DNA from: Vicia villosa
Lineage: Eukaryota > Streptophyta > Magnoliopsida > Fabales > Fabaceae
Direction of reading: 5' to 3'
Length of the DNA stretch: 64,000 bases
Assembly (NCBI RefSeq): GCF_029867415.1
Contig: NC_081183.1
Location: forward strand, 117,356,514 to 117,420,513
In this document: positions 45,975 to 57,846 of the stretch, one piece after another
Layout of the letters: each line of letters starts with the position of its first letter
How positions within the stretch are numbered: position 1 is the first letter of the stretch
The notes under the pieces: model-generated
The model's database searches: none
What the model saw: only the letters and a program-made list of their open reading frames with translations
What the model was told of the DNA's origin: nothing
Translations under genes and position numbers: made by a program

Positions 45975-47400
45975 TGATCTGTAAAATAGCAAGTGTACTA
46001 TTTTGCCTCTTGTAATAATAGGGAAAATTCCCCGAATATCGATCTCAGGGACTACGCAGGAATACTGAGTTCAATTCAAGATTCAATTAAACAAAAACTT
46101 CAATTGGGTTTTGTTTGGTGATTATCACTTAGCGAAAAGTAAAATAAGCAGTAAATGAAATTGACTTTTTAACAAATATGAGTAACATGCTAGGGATAGT
46201 GGATGATTGACAATGTAACAACTCTGAAATTTCTATTGCAACAACTTATTTTCAACAATCAATTACCGGTTCTTAAGGTTGTTTGATCCTAAGTCCTTAG
46301 TGAAAAAACCTTTGATCCTTCATCCTAAACACTAAGTCCTTAGAGATTTACAATGAAATCAAGCAATTAAGTTATCAAGAATATCCGGTTACTATAAGGT
46401 AATCCTAGTCCTAGGTAATATCAATTATAACATATTCTCATGAAAGCATTATCAATGGTTGTCCAACCTAAACGATAATCATACATCAATTCAAATTTTT
46501 CTGAAAGGAAAAGCATTAGAAACATCAAGAGAATAAATCAACAAAGAAAAACATGATTGTTATTGCAATTACAAACTCAGAGTCATTACAAAGTGAAATC
46601 AGAGCCACCCCCTAGAATTGGGGGGTTTAGCTACTCATTGTATTCAAAGAAAACATAATAATGAATAAACACATTACAAGAAATTGGAGGAGATTGAATC
46701 TTCAATTACTTCCGTTCATGAAGATCTTCTCCTCTCCCAAACCCTTGCTTTCTCCAATCTTCTATTGTATTCTTTTTTCCAATCTGTCAAAAGTCCTTCT
46801 CTCCTTCCACAAACCTTGTTTAAATAGTATTAGCATCAGTCTTAGTGTCCACAAAAAATCCAAAATACCCTTAATACAAGACAGAGTAAAACAAATCAAA
46901 AAGTGAAGTTTATGTCCGCATCCATCTACACGGGCCGTGTTGATTAACACGGGTGACCGTGTTGATTCACTGACTGACGTAAGGTTGAAATTCTGTCCAG
47001 GCCTATCAGCACGGGCCGTGTTGATTAACACGGGTGCCCGTGTTGATTCACTGACTGACGTAGCTTTTTTCTTTGATGCAGGCCCATCAACTCGGGCAGT
47101 GTTGATTAACACGGGCGCCCGTGTTGATCCTGATTTTTCAACTTTTGGTTTGCCGGAGCGTCCAACATTCAGCTTTTAGTCCTTTTGAACCTATGCATCA
47201 ACCTGCAACACTAACACTACCTAATCGAAGCATAAAGAAGATCTTTTGACATAAACTTTAAACCAAATGCAATGCAATACTATAAATTAATAAATATGAT
47301 AAACTTAACTTAAAAAGCAATAAAACAACCGAATATGTTACCGAGATGATGAATTTGTGCTCGATGAAAGACATAACTTAATAGAAATGGTGACCGATCA
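45975..47400 (-). repeat. Athila-like 3' LTR
   Basis: 1,426 bp. On the minus strand it starts TGATCGGTCACC and ends ACAGATCA (one change from ACCGATCA). ACACGGGCGCCCGTGT-type palindromes occupy 46928..47124. A TATA-like CTATTTAAAC lies on the minus strand at 46818..46827. Confidence 0.85.
46928..47124 (-). repeat. ACACGGG-CCCGTGT palindrome cluster (Athila-like LTR)
   Basis: Paired palindromes such as ACACGGGCCGTGT (46928) and ACACGGGTGACCGTGT (46947), repeated about every 70 bp, ending with the perfect 16-mer ACACGGGCGCCCGTGT at 47109..47124. Each pair is linked by TGATTA. Equivalent clusters are at 58166..58362 and, with different spacing, in the solo LTR at 47834..48034. Confidence 0.85.
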
Positions 47401-47412
47401 CAACCCCAAACT
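47401..47412 (-). other. Athila-like polypurine tract
   Basis: AGTTTGGGGTTG on the minus strand, directly before the 3' LTR. Confidence 0.75.
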
Positions 47413-47551
47413 TATCTCATTGCTTGTCCTCAAGTAATGTATTGAGACTAAACAGGGGTCACCCACTAATTTCTCTCTCCACAACACAGCCTATGATTTT
47501 CGTAACTTGGCTTTTCCTTCCCGATCAAGCTTCTGATTTCCTGAATCAAAC

Positions 47552-48985
47552 TGATCGGTCACCATTTCTATTAAGTTTTGTCTTTCATCCGGCACAAATT
47601 TATCATCTTGGTAACATATTCAGTTGTTTTATTGCTTTTTAAGTTAAGTTTATCGTATTTACTAATTTGTAGTATTGCATTGCAGTTGGTTTAAAGTTTA
47701 TGTCAAAAGATCTTCTTTATGCCTTTGTTTGGTAGTGTTAATGTTTTTGGCCATGTTGATGCATGTGAAAATAGGAACTTGTGGCGCGCACGAGTGGATG
47801 AAAAGAAGCCGGGAAAGCTGATTTCAGAGGTCAACACGGGCACCCGTGTGTAGCAACACGGCCCGTGTTGAAATGTGGCTGGAAACGCAAGTTTGAACCA
47901 AAAACAGAGGATTTACACGGGCACCCGTGTTCTCAGACACGACCCGTGTGAGAAAGTGCCTGGAAGTGTGTATTTTGAGCCAAGGAACAGAAGATCAACA
48001 CGAGCACCCGTGTGCAGCAACACGGCCCGTGTTGATGAGCGCGTGCTGAATTTTTGTTTCTATGTTTCCTCACTCAAATGGGATCATTAAGGGTATTTTT
48101 GGTATTTAGTTTCAACCTGAATGGAAGACACAATATAAAAACAACTTTAGGGCAAGAGAGAGGGAACTTTTTGACAGATTGGAGAAAAGAATACAATAGA
48201 AGATTGGAGAAAGCAAGGGTTTGGGAGAGAAGAAGATCTTCATGAACAGAAGCAATTGAAGATTTAATCTCCTCCAATTTCTTGTAATGTCTTTATTCAT
48301 TATTATGTTTTCTTTGATTACTATGAGTAGCTAAACCCCCCAATGCTAGGCGGGTGGCTCTGATTTCACTTTGTAATGACTCTGAGTTTGCAATTGCGAT
48401 AACTATCATGTTTTCAATTATTAATTTATTCTCCTGATGTTTTTAAAGCTTTTCCTTTCGGATAAATTGGAATTGATCTATGATTATCATTTAGGCGGAC
48501 CACCAATGGTAATGCTTTCATGAGAATATGCTATAATAGATATTACCTAGGACTAGGAATACCTTATAGCAGCCGGATATTCTTGATAACTAATTGCTTG
48601 ATTTCATTGTAAATTTCTAAGGACTTAGGGTTTAGGATGAAGGATCAAAGGTTTTTTCACTAAGGACTTAGGATCAAACAACCTTAAGAACCGGTAATTG
48701 ATTATCGAAAATAAGTTGTTGCAATAGAAATTTCAGAGTTGTTACATTGTTAATCATCCACTATCCCTAGCATGTTACTCATATTTGTTACAAAGTCAAT
48801 TTCATTTACTGCTTATTTTACTTTTCGCTAAGTGATAATCACCAAACAAAACCCAATTGAAGTTTTTGTTTAATTGAACTTTGAATTGAACTCATTATTC
48901 CTGCGCAGTCCCTGAGATCGATATTCGGGGAATTTTCCCTATTATTACAAGAGGCAAAATAGTACACTTGCTATTTTACCGATCA
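47552..48985 (+). mobile_element. Solo Athila-like LTR, plus strand
   Basis: 1,434 bp from TGATCGGTCACC to TTTACCGATCA, in the opposite orientation to its host element, with CAAAC at 47547..47551 and 48986..48990. No internal sequence accompanies it, so it is a solo LTR left by LTR-LTR recombination. It has a TATA box (TATAAAAA, 48134..48141) and its own palindrome set (47834..48034). It diverges from the host's LTRs mostly in the palindrome region. Confidence 0.88.
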
Positions 48986-48990
48986 CAAAC

Positions 48991-50442
48991 TATCTACCAC
49001 ACTTTCACATCAGAGGACTTCTTTACCTGCAAACTTTTCACACTCTCACCAGATCTCTCGGGGTTAAAGTGTTTGCACCCACAGTACCAAAGTTTGCAAT
49101 ATCAACTCTTAATTTTGAATTTACTCTATCTTCACTACACAAATAGACTCCACACACTTTATGAGGTCTTTTGGGTTGTAACGGGGCTCAAGTACGGTAG
49201 GATAGACAAACAAATGAATAACAAAGGGTTTGGATTCGGCATTCATGTTATTTTCTCTTTTTTTTCACTAATAACCTGGGGGTTCACTTTGATTCTTCAC
49301 TCAATTTTTTCTATGAGCATGTTCGAGTCTTTAGTCACGGCAAGTGCTTTTCTATTCTTTTTCTTTATTATTATTTTTTTTACACACTTGCTCTCTTTCT
49401 ACGAATTGCCATCCCAAACTTAGCTTTTTGCACACTTTATAATTTACAACAATCATGCCGAACAATGGTAAGAAGTGTATAGTTACGGATGAACAGGAGT
49501 TTAATTCAAACAAAAAGGCTAAGGCTCAACGGGGTTAACAAAGGATAAACATAAAGTAAAGGATGGATAGAAAGGCTAAGGGTTAAACAAACAATATGCC
49601 TCAGTGTGTGTCCTCATGTTGTGTTGTGTAAAAAGAACATACGCAAAATCAGAGTGATAAGGTCATACCTGACTGAACTCTCATGATGATATTTTAGTAT
49701 TTAGCCTTTGTATTCTCACCATGTTGGTTATGCTTACAAGCTCTGAAGCCTCCTCATGTCATGTGGTTTCTTTTCTGACTCGGGTATACCATACAACCAT
49801 TTCGGTCCGGTGTTACCAACTTCCGGGGTGCCTCGGGAGATCAAGGATGGGGAGTATCTTCCATCCACTAGCTATCAATCTCGGGTTCATCCAACAACTA
49901 TCTCTCACTCTGTAACACAATGGTATACCAAAGACGAATAGAAATGCTAAAAATAAAATAAAAACAGAAACAAAAGAAATGCAAGAAACCCCCCCCCCCC
50001 CCCACACTTGAACTAAACATTGACCTCAATGTTTTAGCCCACTGCGGAAAGGGCTCACATAGGGTACATCAACTCCAGCTGCCGCTTTCAAGCTTTCACC
50101 AGAGAAATCCCCTTTTTATTACCTGACATAAATCATAACAAAATAACAAATTAATTATTAAAAGTGTGGGTTTCCTCCCACAAAGCGCTTCGTTTAACGT
50201 CGCATGGCTCGATGGTCCATTACCCTTTATTATGGAGGGTATTTTCTCTTCCACACCTGGTTGCTTTTCACCTCCGCAATCAGAAACTCATGATGATGAA
50301 AAGTATGGACAACTTTTTTCTTCAATTCACTTTCCTCATTCATCTTTTCACCTTTCTTTTTCTTAGAACATTTGGTGGCTATAGGAGTTGGTTCCACCAG
50401 AGAGGCTATGCTTGACACTTTTTCTTGGAGCAGTTTAGGCTT
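48991..50442 (-). other. Athila-like non-coding 3' region
   Basis: About 1.45 kb between the protease stop and the solo LTR insertion, where pol would be in an autonomous element. I see no RT or integrase motif in any frame. It contains T-rich stretches and a run of 15 C at 49989..50003. Confidence 0.65.
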
Positions 50443-51183
50443 TTAGTCTTTTTCCTTACTTTCTGTCATACCACCAGAAGTTTGATCATTTACAACCGCC
50501 CTATGTTTCTTAACTCCTAACATCTTCAAGGTTACTTCTTCATCAAATGATTTCAGCGTTAGTGTCCCTTTTTCAATGTCGAAGTTGCAGCGACCTGTCG
50601 ACAAAAATGGTCTCCCAAGAAGGATAGGAGTTTCTTCGTCTTCCGGAATGTCCATGATGTGGAAGTCAACAAGGAATACAAACTTATCAACTTCCACTAG
50701 TACATCTTCAGCTACCCCATAGGATTTCTTAATGGTGTGATCGGCGAACCTTAACTGTGTCTTACTTTCACTAATCTTTTCCAATTCAAGCTTTTTGAAA
50801 ATGGACAGAGGCATTAAACTCACACTAGAACCAGAATCGAGGAGTACCTTTCTAAATGTTATATTCTTGATAGTGCATGGTATCGCCACCGCCCCAGGGT
50901 CTTTCCTCTTTATTGGGATTTTTCTTGCTGACAAAACTATACCACAGTTCCTAGTTGAAATTTTTAATTCCCCTCCCAGTGATCTCTTTCTCGCCATCAC
51001 CTCCTTCATAAATTTCCTATACAAGAGCATGTGCTCAAGTGCTTCGAAGAAGGGTAGATTTACCTCTAACTTTTTGAACAAGGCAGTGAACTTCTCAAAG
51101 TCTTTCTCTTTTGAATTCTTCTTTGTCACTCTGGAAGGGAAAGGTATTTTTTTCTTCAAATGGTTTACCCGACAGTACCACAA
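50443..51183 (-). pseudogene. pro: Athila-like protease region (3' part of gag-pro)
   Basis: A 246-codon frame on the element's sense strand. The retropepsin motif is VLLDSGSSVSLMP with catalytic Asp at residue 116, and a second conserved motif ILLGRPFLS follows about 75 residues later. It cleaves the Gag precursor in the virus-like particle. Its first ~30 codons overlap the end of the gag frame (51095..52237) in another phase: VVVLSGKPFEEK in gag continues as IPFPSRVTKK here. The shift falls at a run of seven T on the plus strand (51147..51153), so one base was gained or lost and gag-pro was originally one frame. It ends at TAG-equivalent 50443 without entering RT. Confidence 0.82.
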
Positions 51184-52572
51184 CTTTTGGCTCTTTTGGA
51201 TTCTCTCTTATTTCCAAATCCACCTCTATTACCATGGAATCATCTATTTCCTCTTTTTCTTGATCGGATTCTGCCACTTTCTTACTTCTTGTAGTAACAG
51301 CATTAATCTTCTCTTGGTCTTTCGGATTTTTCACAGTTGCGCTTGGAAAGGTACCTTGTGTTTGTAGAGTGAAATGTTGTGCTATTTGACCCACTTGAAC
51401 TTCCATATTTTTGATTGAAGTTGTGGTGTTCCTGTGGTTGTTTCTGGTCTCTTCTTGAAACTGAGAGCATTGTCCAGCCAATCTCTCAATAGCTACCTCC
51501 CACTCTGCCTTTTGAGGATTTTGTTGTTGATCCTTCCAAGCGAAGTTGGGATGATTCTTCCACCCTGGATTATAGGTGTTAGAATACGGATTGTTTTGCC
51601 TTAGGAATTTGATTTCTTCAATTTGCTTGGGAGTAGCAACACAACACACAGTTTGATGAGGGCCATTACAAATTTCACAGATTACAGGTTGAGCTTGTTG
51701 GACTTGAGCAACCTGTTGAGTACCTATATTCATAGCCTTTAATCTCTTTTCTACCTCTGCAGCTATGGCATCTTCAACCCGAATTTTTGAGGTTTCCAAC
51801 TTCAGATCAATTACTCTTTCAGGTTTATTGGTACACCTGTCATATAACTCCAAATGCTCATTTGCAGCTATCGCTTCAATGATTTTGATAATGCCAGAGG
51901 CTGTTGTGAAATCTGTTGAGCCTCCAGCTGCTGTATCGATCAACTGCTTTGTTTTCATTTTGAGCCCATTGACAAATATCTGCATTTGGTCAGTTTTGTC
52001 CATGTTGTGAGTTGGACATGCCACTAGGGTCCTCTTGAATCTTTTATACGCATCTCCTAAGGGTTCACCCTCCTGCTGCTTGAAATTCAAAATGTCATAC
52101 CTCTTCCTTATAAAGACCGAGGCGGGAAAATACTCATTCAAGAAAGCCTTCTCCATCTCTTCCCATGACGTGATACTGCCTGCTGGAAGAGAATAGAACC
52201 ACTCCTCTGCTTCTTCGGCCAAGGTGAATGGGAACATTCTCAGCTTCTTCGCCTCTTCTGTATGCCCTTCAATTTTAAAGTCGTGCTCATGGTCAGAAAC
52301 CTCTGTAGGTGCTTGTTTGCATCTTCATTAACCTTCCCGGTGAAAGGTTTTCGTTCCAGCTGATTTATTGTGCTCGGATGCAATTGAAAACTTTCCGCAT
52401 TTACCGGTTGGTTGACAATTGTTAGTCTACCACCCGGTGTGTTCGTAGCACCATAGTCTCCGAGAAGTCTCTCAGGTGGAGGGGGATTTTCACCGATGAC
52501 TTCTTCTTCACTTTCAGAACCTGAACCTGAATGAACTGTCACAATTTCTTCTTCAGATTCCGGCGCAGCCAA
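51147..52572 (-). pseudogene. gag: Athila-like gag, one frameshift
   Basis: Encodes the structural Gag protein. The N-terminal part is in the frame 52240..52572 (starts MAAPESEEEIVTVHSG, acidic and Ser-rich). At about 52270, in a G-run of the sense strand, one base has been lost: STTLKLKG is followed out of frame instead of running into HTEEAKKLRMFPF. The rest is in 51095..52237: the gag core EEAEEWFYSLPAGSITSW through FKRTLVACPTHNMD (plus-strand region about 51990..52230), then a CCHC-like knuckle CEICNGPHQTVCC near 51670. It joins protease at the 51147..51153 homopolymer. The core sequence is typical of Athila Gag. Confidence 0.85.
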
Positions 52573-52768
52573 CCGAGCTTGTGTACGCCTTGGTGCAAAG
52601 TTATTTCAATTTCTGCGTCAAAAAGAAATTCAGCTGAGACCTTACCTCGCATACACAGATTAGACAAATATTAGAATTAGAAGAAAATAAAAAGTGCTGA
52701 AAATAAAATTTTAGTCGCAGAGCAACAAAATTCTAACTGAACTCAACTTAAACTTAATATTATGGCAG
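52573..52768 (-). other. Athila-like leader
   Basis: About 200 bp between PBS and gag start. Short for the family; no further signals seen. Confidence 0.5.
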
Positions 52769-52786
52769 TCCCCGGCAACGGCGCCA
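52769..52786 (-). other. Athila-like primer-binding site
   Basis: TGGCGCCGTTGCCGGGGA on the minus strand, six bases inside the 5' LTR. This sequence is the classic Athila-type PBS, usually assigned to tRNA-Asp. Confidence 0.85.
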
Positions 52787-52792
52787 AAAACT

Positions 52793-53426
52793 TGATCGGT
52801 AAAATATCAAGTGTACTATTTTGCCTCTTGTAATAATAGGGAAAATTCCCCGAATATCGATCTCAGGGACTGCGCAGGAATAATGAGTTCAATTCAAGAT
52901 TCAATTAAACAAAAACTTCAATTGGGTTTTGTTTGGTGATTATCACTTAGCGAAAAGTAAAATAAGCAGTAAATGAAATTGACTTTTTAACAAATATAAG
53001 TAACATGCTAGGGATAGTGGATGATTGACAATGTAACAACTCTGAAATTTCTATTGCAACAACTTATTTCAACAATCAATTACCAGTTCTTAAGGTTGTT
53101 TGATCCTAAGTCCTTAGTGAAAAAACCTTTGATCCTTCATCCTAAACCCTAAGTCCTTAGAGATTTACAATGAAATCAAGCAATTAAGTTATCAAGAATA
53201 TCCGGTTACTATAAGGTAATCCTAGTCCTAGGTAATATCAATTATAGCATATTCTCATGAAAGCATTATCAATGGTTGTCCAACCTAAACGATAATCATA
53301 CATCAATTCCAATTTGTCCCAAAGGAAAAGCATTAGAAACATCAAGAGAATAAATCAACAATGAAAAACATGATTGTTATTGCAATTGCAAACTCAGAGT
53401 CATTACAAAGTGAAATCAGAGCCACC
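52793..53426 (-). repeat. Athila-like 5' LTR, inner part
   Basis: Matches 45975.. over the first ~634 bp. Interrupted after GAGCCACC by the LARD-family solo LTR; 53422..53426 (CCACC) is the duplicated target. Confidence 0.85.
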
Positions 53427-53944
53427 TGTCGCTACCGAGAAAAATGGAAATCAGAGTCGCCACTAATATATTTATCCCATAAGGGAAAGGAATACAAGGA
53501 AACCTAACTCAAGACAAGAACAAGGTCTTTCGACCAGAGAACAGGGTACGGCAGTCGGTTACACAAGGGGAAGGTGCTAGCACCCCTCACGCCCATCGTA
53601 CTCGATGGTATCCACCTATGTTTGTTTCTATCTAAAGGGTGTATCTATGTCTAAACCAAAATGCGAATGAATGCAAAAGAAATACGGGGAAAAGAAGGAT
53701 TATTTACAAATGTGCTCGCTTAGGCACCGCGACCCAATGCCTACGTATCCCTTACAAGGAATCAGAGCGACCATAGTTTGGCTCCATAGTTTCCATTTGT
53801 TTTGTGTTTTTTAGTTGAACAGAGGTTAAGGTCTCACTCCACGATGCTCGACCTTTGGAGACTTATACGCCTAATTATGGAATGGATTCAACATGTTCTT
53901 AAGAATGCCACGAGGGCGAGAGACAGAAGAGAGTTTGGGTGTTT

Positions 53945-54090
53945 CGAATGGATCCCTTAAGCAAGGGAGATTCGAGTTACCCTTTGGTTTGTGTCTTTTA
54001 GAAATTGGGAACTTACGCTCGGATGGTTCCCTTAAGCAAGGGAGATCCAAGCACTCGAATGATTCCCTTAAGCAAGGGAGATTCAAGCTT
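53945..54090. repeat. Three TCCCTTAAGCAAGGGA palindromes in solo LTR
   Basis: TCCCTTAAGCAAGGGA occurs near 53953, 54029 and 54066, embedded in GGNTCCCTTAAGCAAGGGAG-type units. It is an inverted repeat TCCCTT/AAGGGA around AAGC-like loop bases. It occupies the same LTR position as the ~55-bp array in the LARD copies. Confidence 0.75.
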
Positions 54091-56085
54091 CCATCCCCTA
54101 TTTAATGATTTTCACTTTTTTATTAATGTTTTTTAAGTGTTTTCTTTGTATTTTTTAGAGGGATTTTATTTTGAGAATTTGTTAGGTGTTTTAGTGTTGT
54201 AAAAGAAAAAGAAATGAAAAAGAGGAACTAACCTATTTTCTAATCTAATTGTTATTCTAATTCCTATTTATCATCTAAGGTAAGTATACTAAGATGAAAG
54301 TTGTTTAAGTTGACTAAAGTCAACTTTAACAACTAGGGGTATTTTAGACATTTCTCAAAATATGAAAATATTCACAAAAAGAAAGAGTTAAAATCTAAAC
54401 TAACCATGAAAATATTCACAAGCAATTTGCAATTTTTTTATCCATGTTTAAGACCATTTTTCATGAATTAAAACTAAAAAAACTAAGTATTTTTATTTAT
54501 GAACCAATCAAAACTTTAAAGAAATCAACAATTAAAATCTAATTAAAACAATTATTCCTAAAAATTCTAATTGGGTAGAAAATGTATTTTTGTCATTTTT
54601 GTTTAAGCAAAATTCAATTAACAAGCAAAAGAATATAAAAGAAAACTATTTTTATTGTTTTTTTTATTACCAGCATGGGGTGTAGAAAAAAATGCTAAGG
54701 CCCAGGTTAATGGAATAAGCTCGTGGCCCACACTGAAACAAACATATACAACTTTTTATCATTATTCCTTTTTATTCACTTTGTTGCATTCATTCATTTT
54801 CAGCGTGACAAAAAAAAGAAGGATTAACATATCAATTGGGAAAAGTTTCTTTAAGTCACAAAATGCCAAAAAGGAACTCAGGCCAATCACGCAGTGGCAG
54901 CACACGTTCCCAGTTACTAACACAAAACACAAATAGCCAAAAGTGTGGGAGTAATACCCAGTACATGCACGCCACGTTCGCACTAACACACACAAACCAA
55001 ACAGCCACCGGACCACCGTCCTGATCATCTTCTCCGGCGAATTCATCACGCCAGAGATCCTTCACACGCCCAGAATTTGAACATGTCACCACTACCGGAC
55101 TCAATTTCTTGCATAGATTACGAATATGACCTCGGTTTCCCCTAACTCTTTCTCTAGCATCATAACTGAAGCCAAATATGAAACCCTAACTCAGATGGAA
55201 ATCAATAACACACAATATACAAACACCAACACGCTTCAATATACCTGCTCATCTCAAGAAAAAAATCTATATTCCAGAAAAACTCACATTCACATAATGA
55301 AATCACTTGTTCAGATCGTGCTCATATCACTACAAATATGCTCATGTCATGGTATTCGAGATGCTGAGATAGTTTGAGAAGCATACCTGGATGAGGTTCT
55401 TGAACAAAAAGGAAGAGAAAACTTTACTCCTCGCGAGATCGTGCTTGAAGAAGATGGTGAGGCAAGATCTTGACTGAAGCTGAATCTGTGAGAAGTAAAC
55501 TCACAGCATCTTTGAGTAGTTGGGATGCTGAATCAATCCTCAAGCCACAACTATATCCATGGTGATGATGATGATCGAGAGTGATTTGATTACGGCTTCT
55601 TGCAACATTGAGTCACGAGGAAAGTGATGGTGGTTGTTATGGTTTTCTTGATTGATGAAAGTTGTTGAGAAAAAGAGATGAACGTGATGGTGAGGATGAT
55701 GATATGCAGCGTTGAACACGATGAAGCAAGCAAGGAAATGAGAGTGAAGGTCGATTGGTGATGGTGATCAATAGAGGAACATGGAGGTTGTGATTGGTGA
55801 AGGTTGATGGTGGATGAGATTGGTGAAGATGAAGGATTCAGTTATGGTGGAGTGAGGGTGGTGGTCGTTGAGTTTGTTAGGGCAGTTATGGTGGTTATGG
55901 TGGAGATGAGAGAGAGATTGGTGGTTGAGCTTGTTGGTGAGGGTGGAGAAACGGTTATGGAGGTTTTAGAGTTTGTTACATGAAGATGAGGTGAGAGAGA
56001 GAGAAGAGAATGAAGAGAGATGAGAGAGTGAAGAAGAGAGTGAGGGAATTTGAAACTGAAAAATGAAAAGAGTGAAGCGTGTTTG

Positions 56086-56094
56086 TTTATATAG
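56086..56094 (-). promoter_or_regulatory. TATA box in LARD-family solo LTR
   Basis: CTATATAAA on the minus strand followed by a CT-rich stretch (CACTCTCTCATCTCTC-like), matching the promoter layout of the LARD LTRs. Confidence 0.6.
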
Positions 56095-57846
56095 TGAGGT
56101 TCATGTGCATGGCATAGTGTCTGGGTGCATGTACTGTAGCATTCCTTTAAGACTTAGTGTACAAGTTTTGACAATTGTAGCATGGCAAAGTCTTGATGAG
56201 CTTTTCCATCCCAAGGAAATGTATGGCTTGAAGAGGCAAGTGCTGTTGTTGCTTACATGTGTGTCGCAGAAATTTCCATTCATGTCATGCCAAATTGAAA
56301 TGTTCAAGATGCTCACTTTATGTGCACTAAGCTCCACACATGAACCATTATTTTCCTCAATCTTGGGATCAAAGTAAAGAATAGATGATAGTGAGGATGA
56401 CTTATGTTGATGAAATTGGGAAAAGACACTTGTACCTAAAAATAGAAATGCTTAGAACTTGGTGGCACACCCTTACATTGAGCCCTCACGTGCACTACAT
56501 GTTTTGGCCTGTTGCCTTCTCAAAATGTAAGTTTTCAAGGGCACGACTTCAAGGTCTTATATCCGGGTCCATACATGTTCAAAATTAGTGACTTTGGGCT
56601 CACTAGATAGAGGACATGGCAAAGAGTGATTTAATATCAAGCTTGATTCATATGGAGACTCATAGAGCTTTGAAATTGACATTCAAAATGGCACGCACCT
56701 GTTTGGCAAAATGCATGCGCATGCCTTAGATTTCTGCCCAGCCAGGTGCTCTATTTTGATCAGTGTGAGTGCGCTACTTTGGAGCCTCATAGATTATTCA
56801 ATACTCATCCAATTACCTTTATTTTGGTCTTGTTGGGTGGAAGGCGTGGCAAAGAAGAGATTAACACCAAGTTTGAATTTATAGAATTTTTATAATGCTC
56901 TCAAATTAGCTTCCAATTTGACCCACCATGTGTTTGATCTATTGCTTGCGTGTGCCCAGCAATTCTGCCCAGCATCATGACTTGAATAACATGGAACCTT
57001 CAAACTTTGCACTTTTGTAGCTCACTAACCATGCTTCAAATGAAAGAACTTCCAACTACAAAGTCGTTTATCTCCATGAGATAAACAACTTTGATGTTGA
57101 ACTTGTCTTAAAACAAAGTCTCTTGACACGTGTTCAGTAGCCATGAAGTTGACTGGTCAACCAACTCCAAAAACTCCAAATATTTTCCTAAGTGTAGAAC
57201 TTTCCATTTATGGTAAATTCCAATTTCAACTAACCTTCCCAAAATGGAAACTTTGAATTTTCCTTGATTTTATTTATTTCTTTGATTTTCTTTGACCGAT
57301 TTTCCACCACGGGTCAATATTTGAGAGTTGACTTTGACTTTGACCAAAAAGTCAGCTTTTCCTGATTTTTCTGATTCCAAATGAATTTTCCCGACTAATC
57401 CGCTTCTGATCTCAATTAATTTTCAACCAAAGAAGCTTCAGTGAATGTTTCTTCAAAGCAACCACATTTTCATATCCAAAAGTCATCTCCTGATTAAATT
57501 TTGACCATAAACTCAACAGGGTTGACTTCGGTCAAAACCCCAATTTAAAAACCCCGATGAACCTGAGATTTGTATCTTTTAACCAGAGCTTTGACTTGGA
57601 GAGAATGAAACCCTGATCTTAGGAGTATGTCAATGGAAATGATCCTCTTCAATAAGACCTCAGATCTGATTCTTCTTAACCAAGAACTTCCTTAACCTCA
57701 GTTTCTTTTTGTCAATTTTCTTGAACAGTAATCGTGATATGGATGAATGTATTAGGTGAATGACTTACATGAGGTATGCACATGAATGTGATATGAAATC
57801 GAATTGGATATAAATAAATGGGCAAATTTTAGGGTGCAACACCACC

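Larger units (their letters stand above)
53427..57841 (-). mobile_element. Solo LTR of the LARD family (divergent, 4,415 bp)
   Basis: Starts TGTCGCTACCGAGAAAAATGG and ends AGGGTGCAAC-A, as in the LARD LTRs, and lies between CCACC at 53422..53426 and 57842..57846. No internal region, so it is a solo LTR (minus orientation). It shares the first ~450 bp, the CT-rich promoter area with a TATA box at 56086..56094, and the last ~900 bp with the 5,774-bp LTRs, but is 1.36 kb shorter. Where those have ~55-bp hairpin repeats it has three TCCCTTAAGCAAGGGA palindromes (53945..54090). Confidence 0.88.

Noticed and set aside
50795..51367. 190-codon plus-strand ORF
   Set aside because: Antisense shadow of the Athila-like gag-protease.
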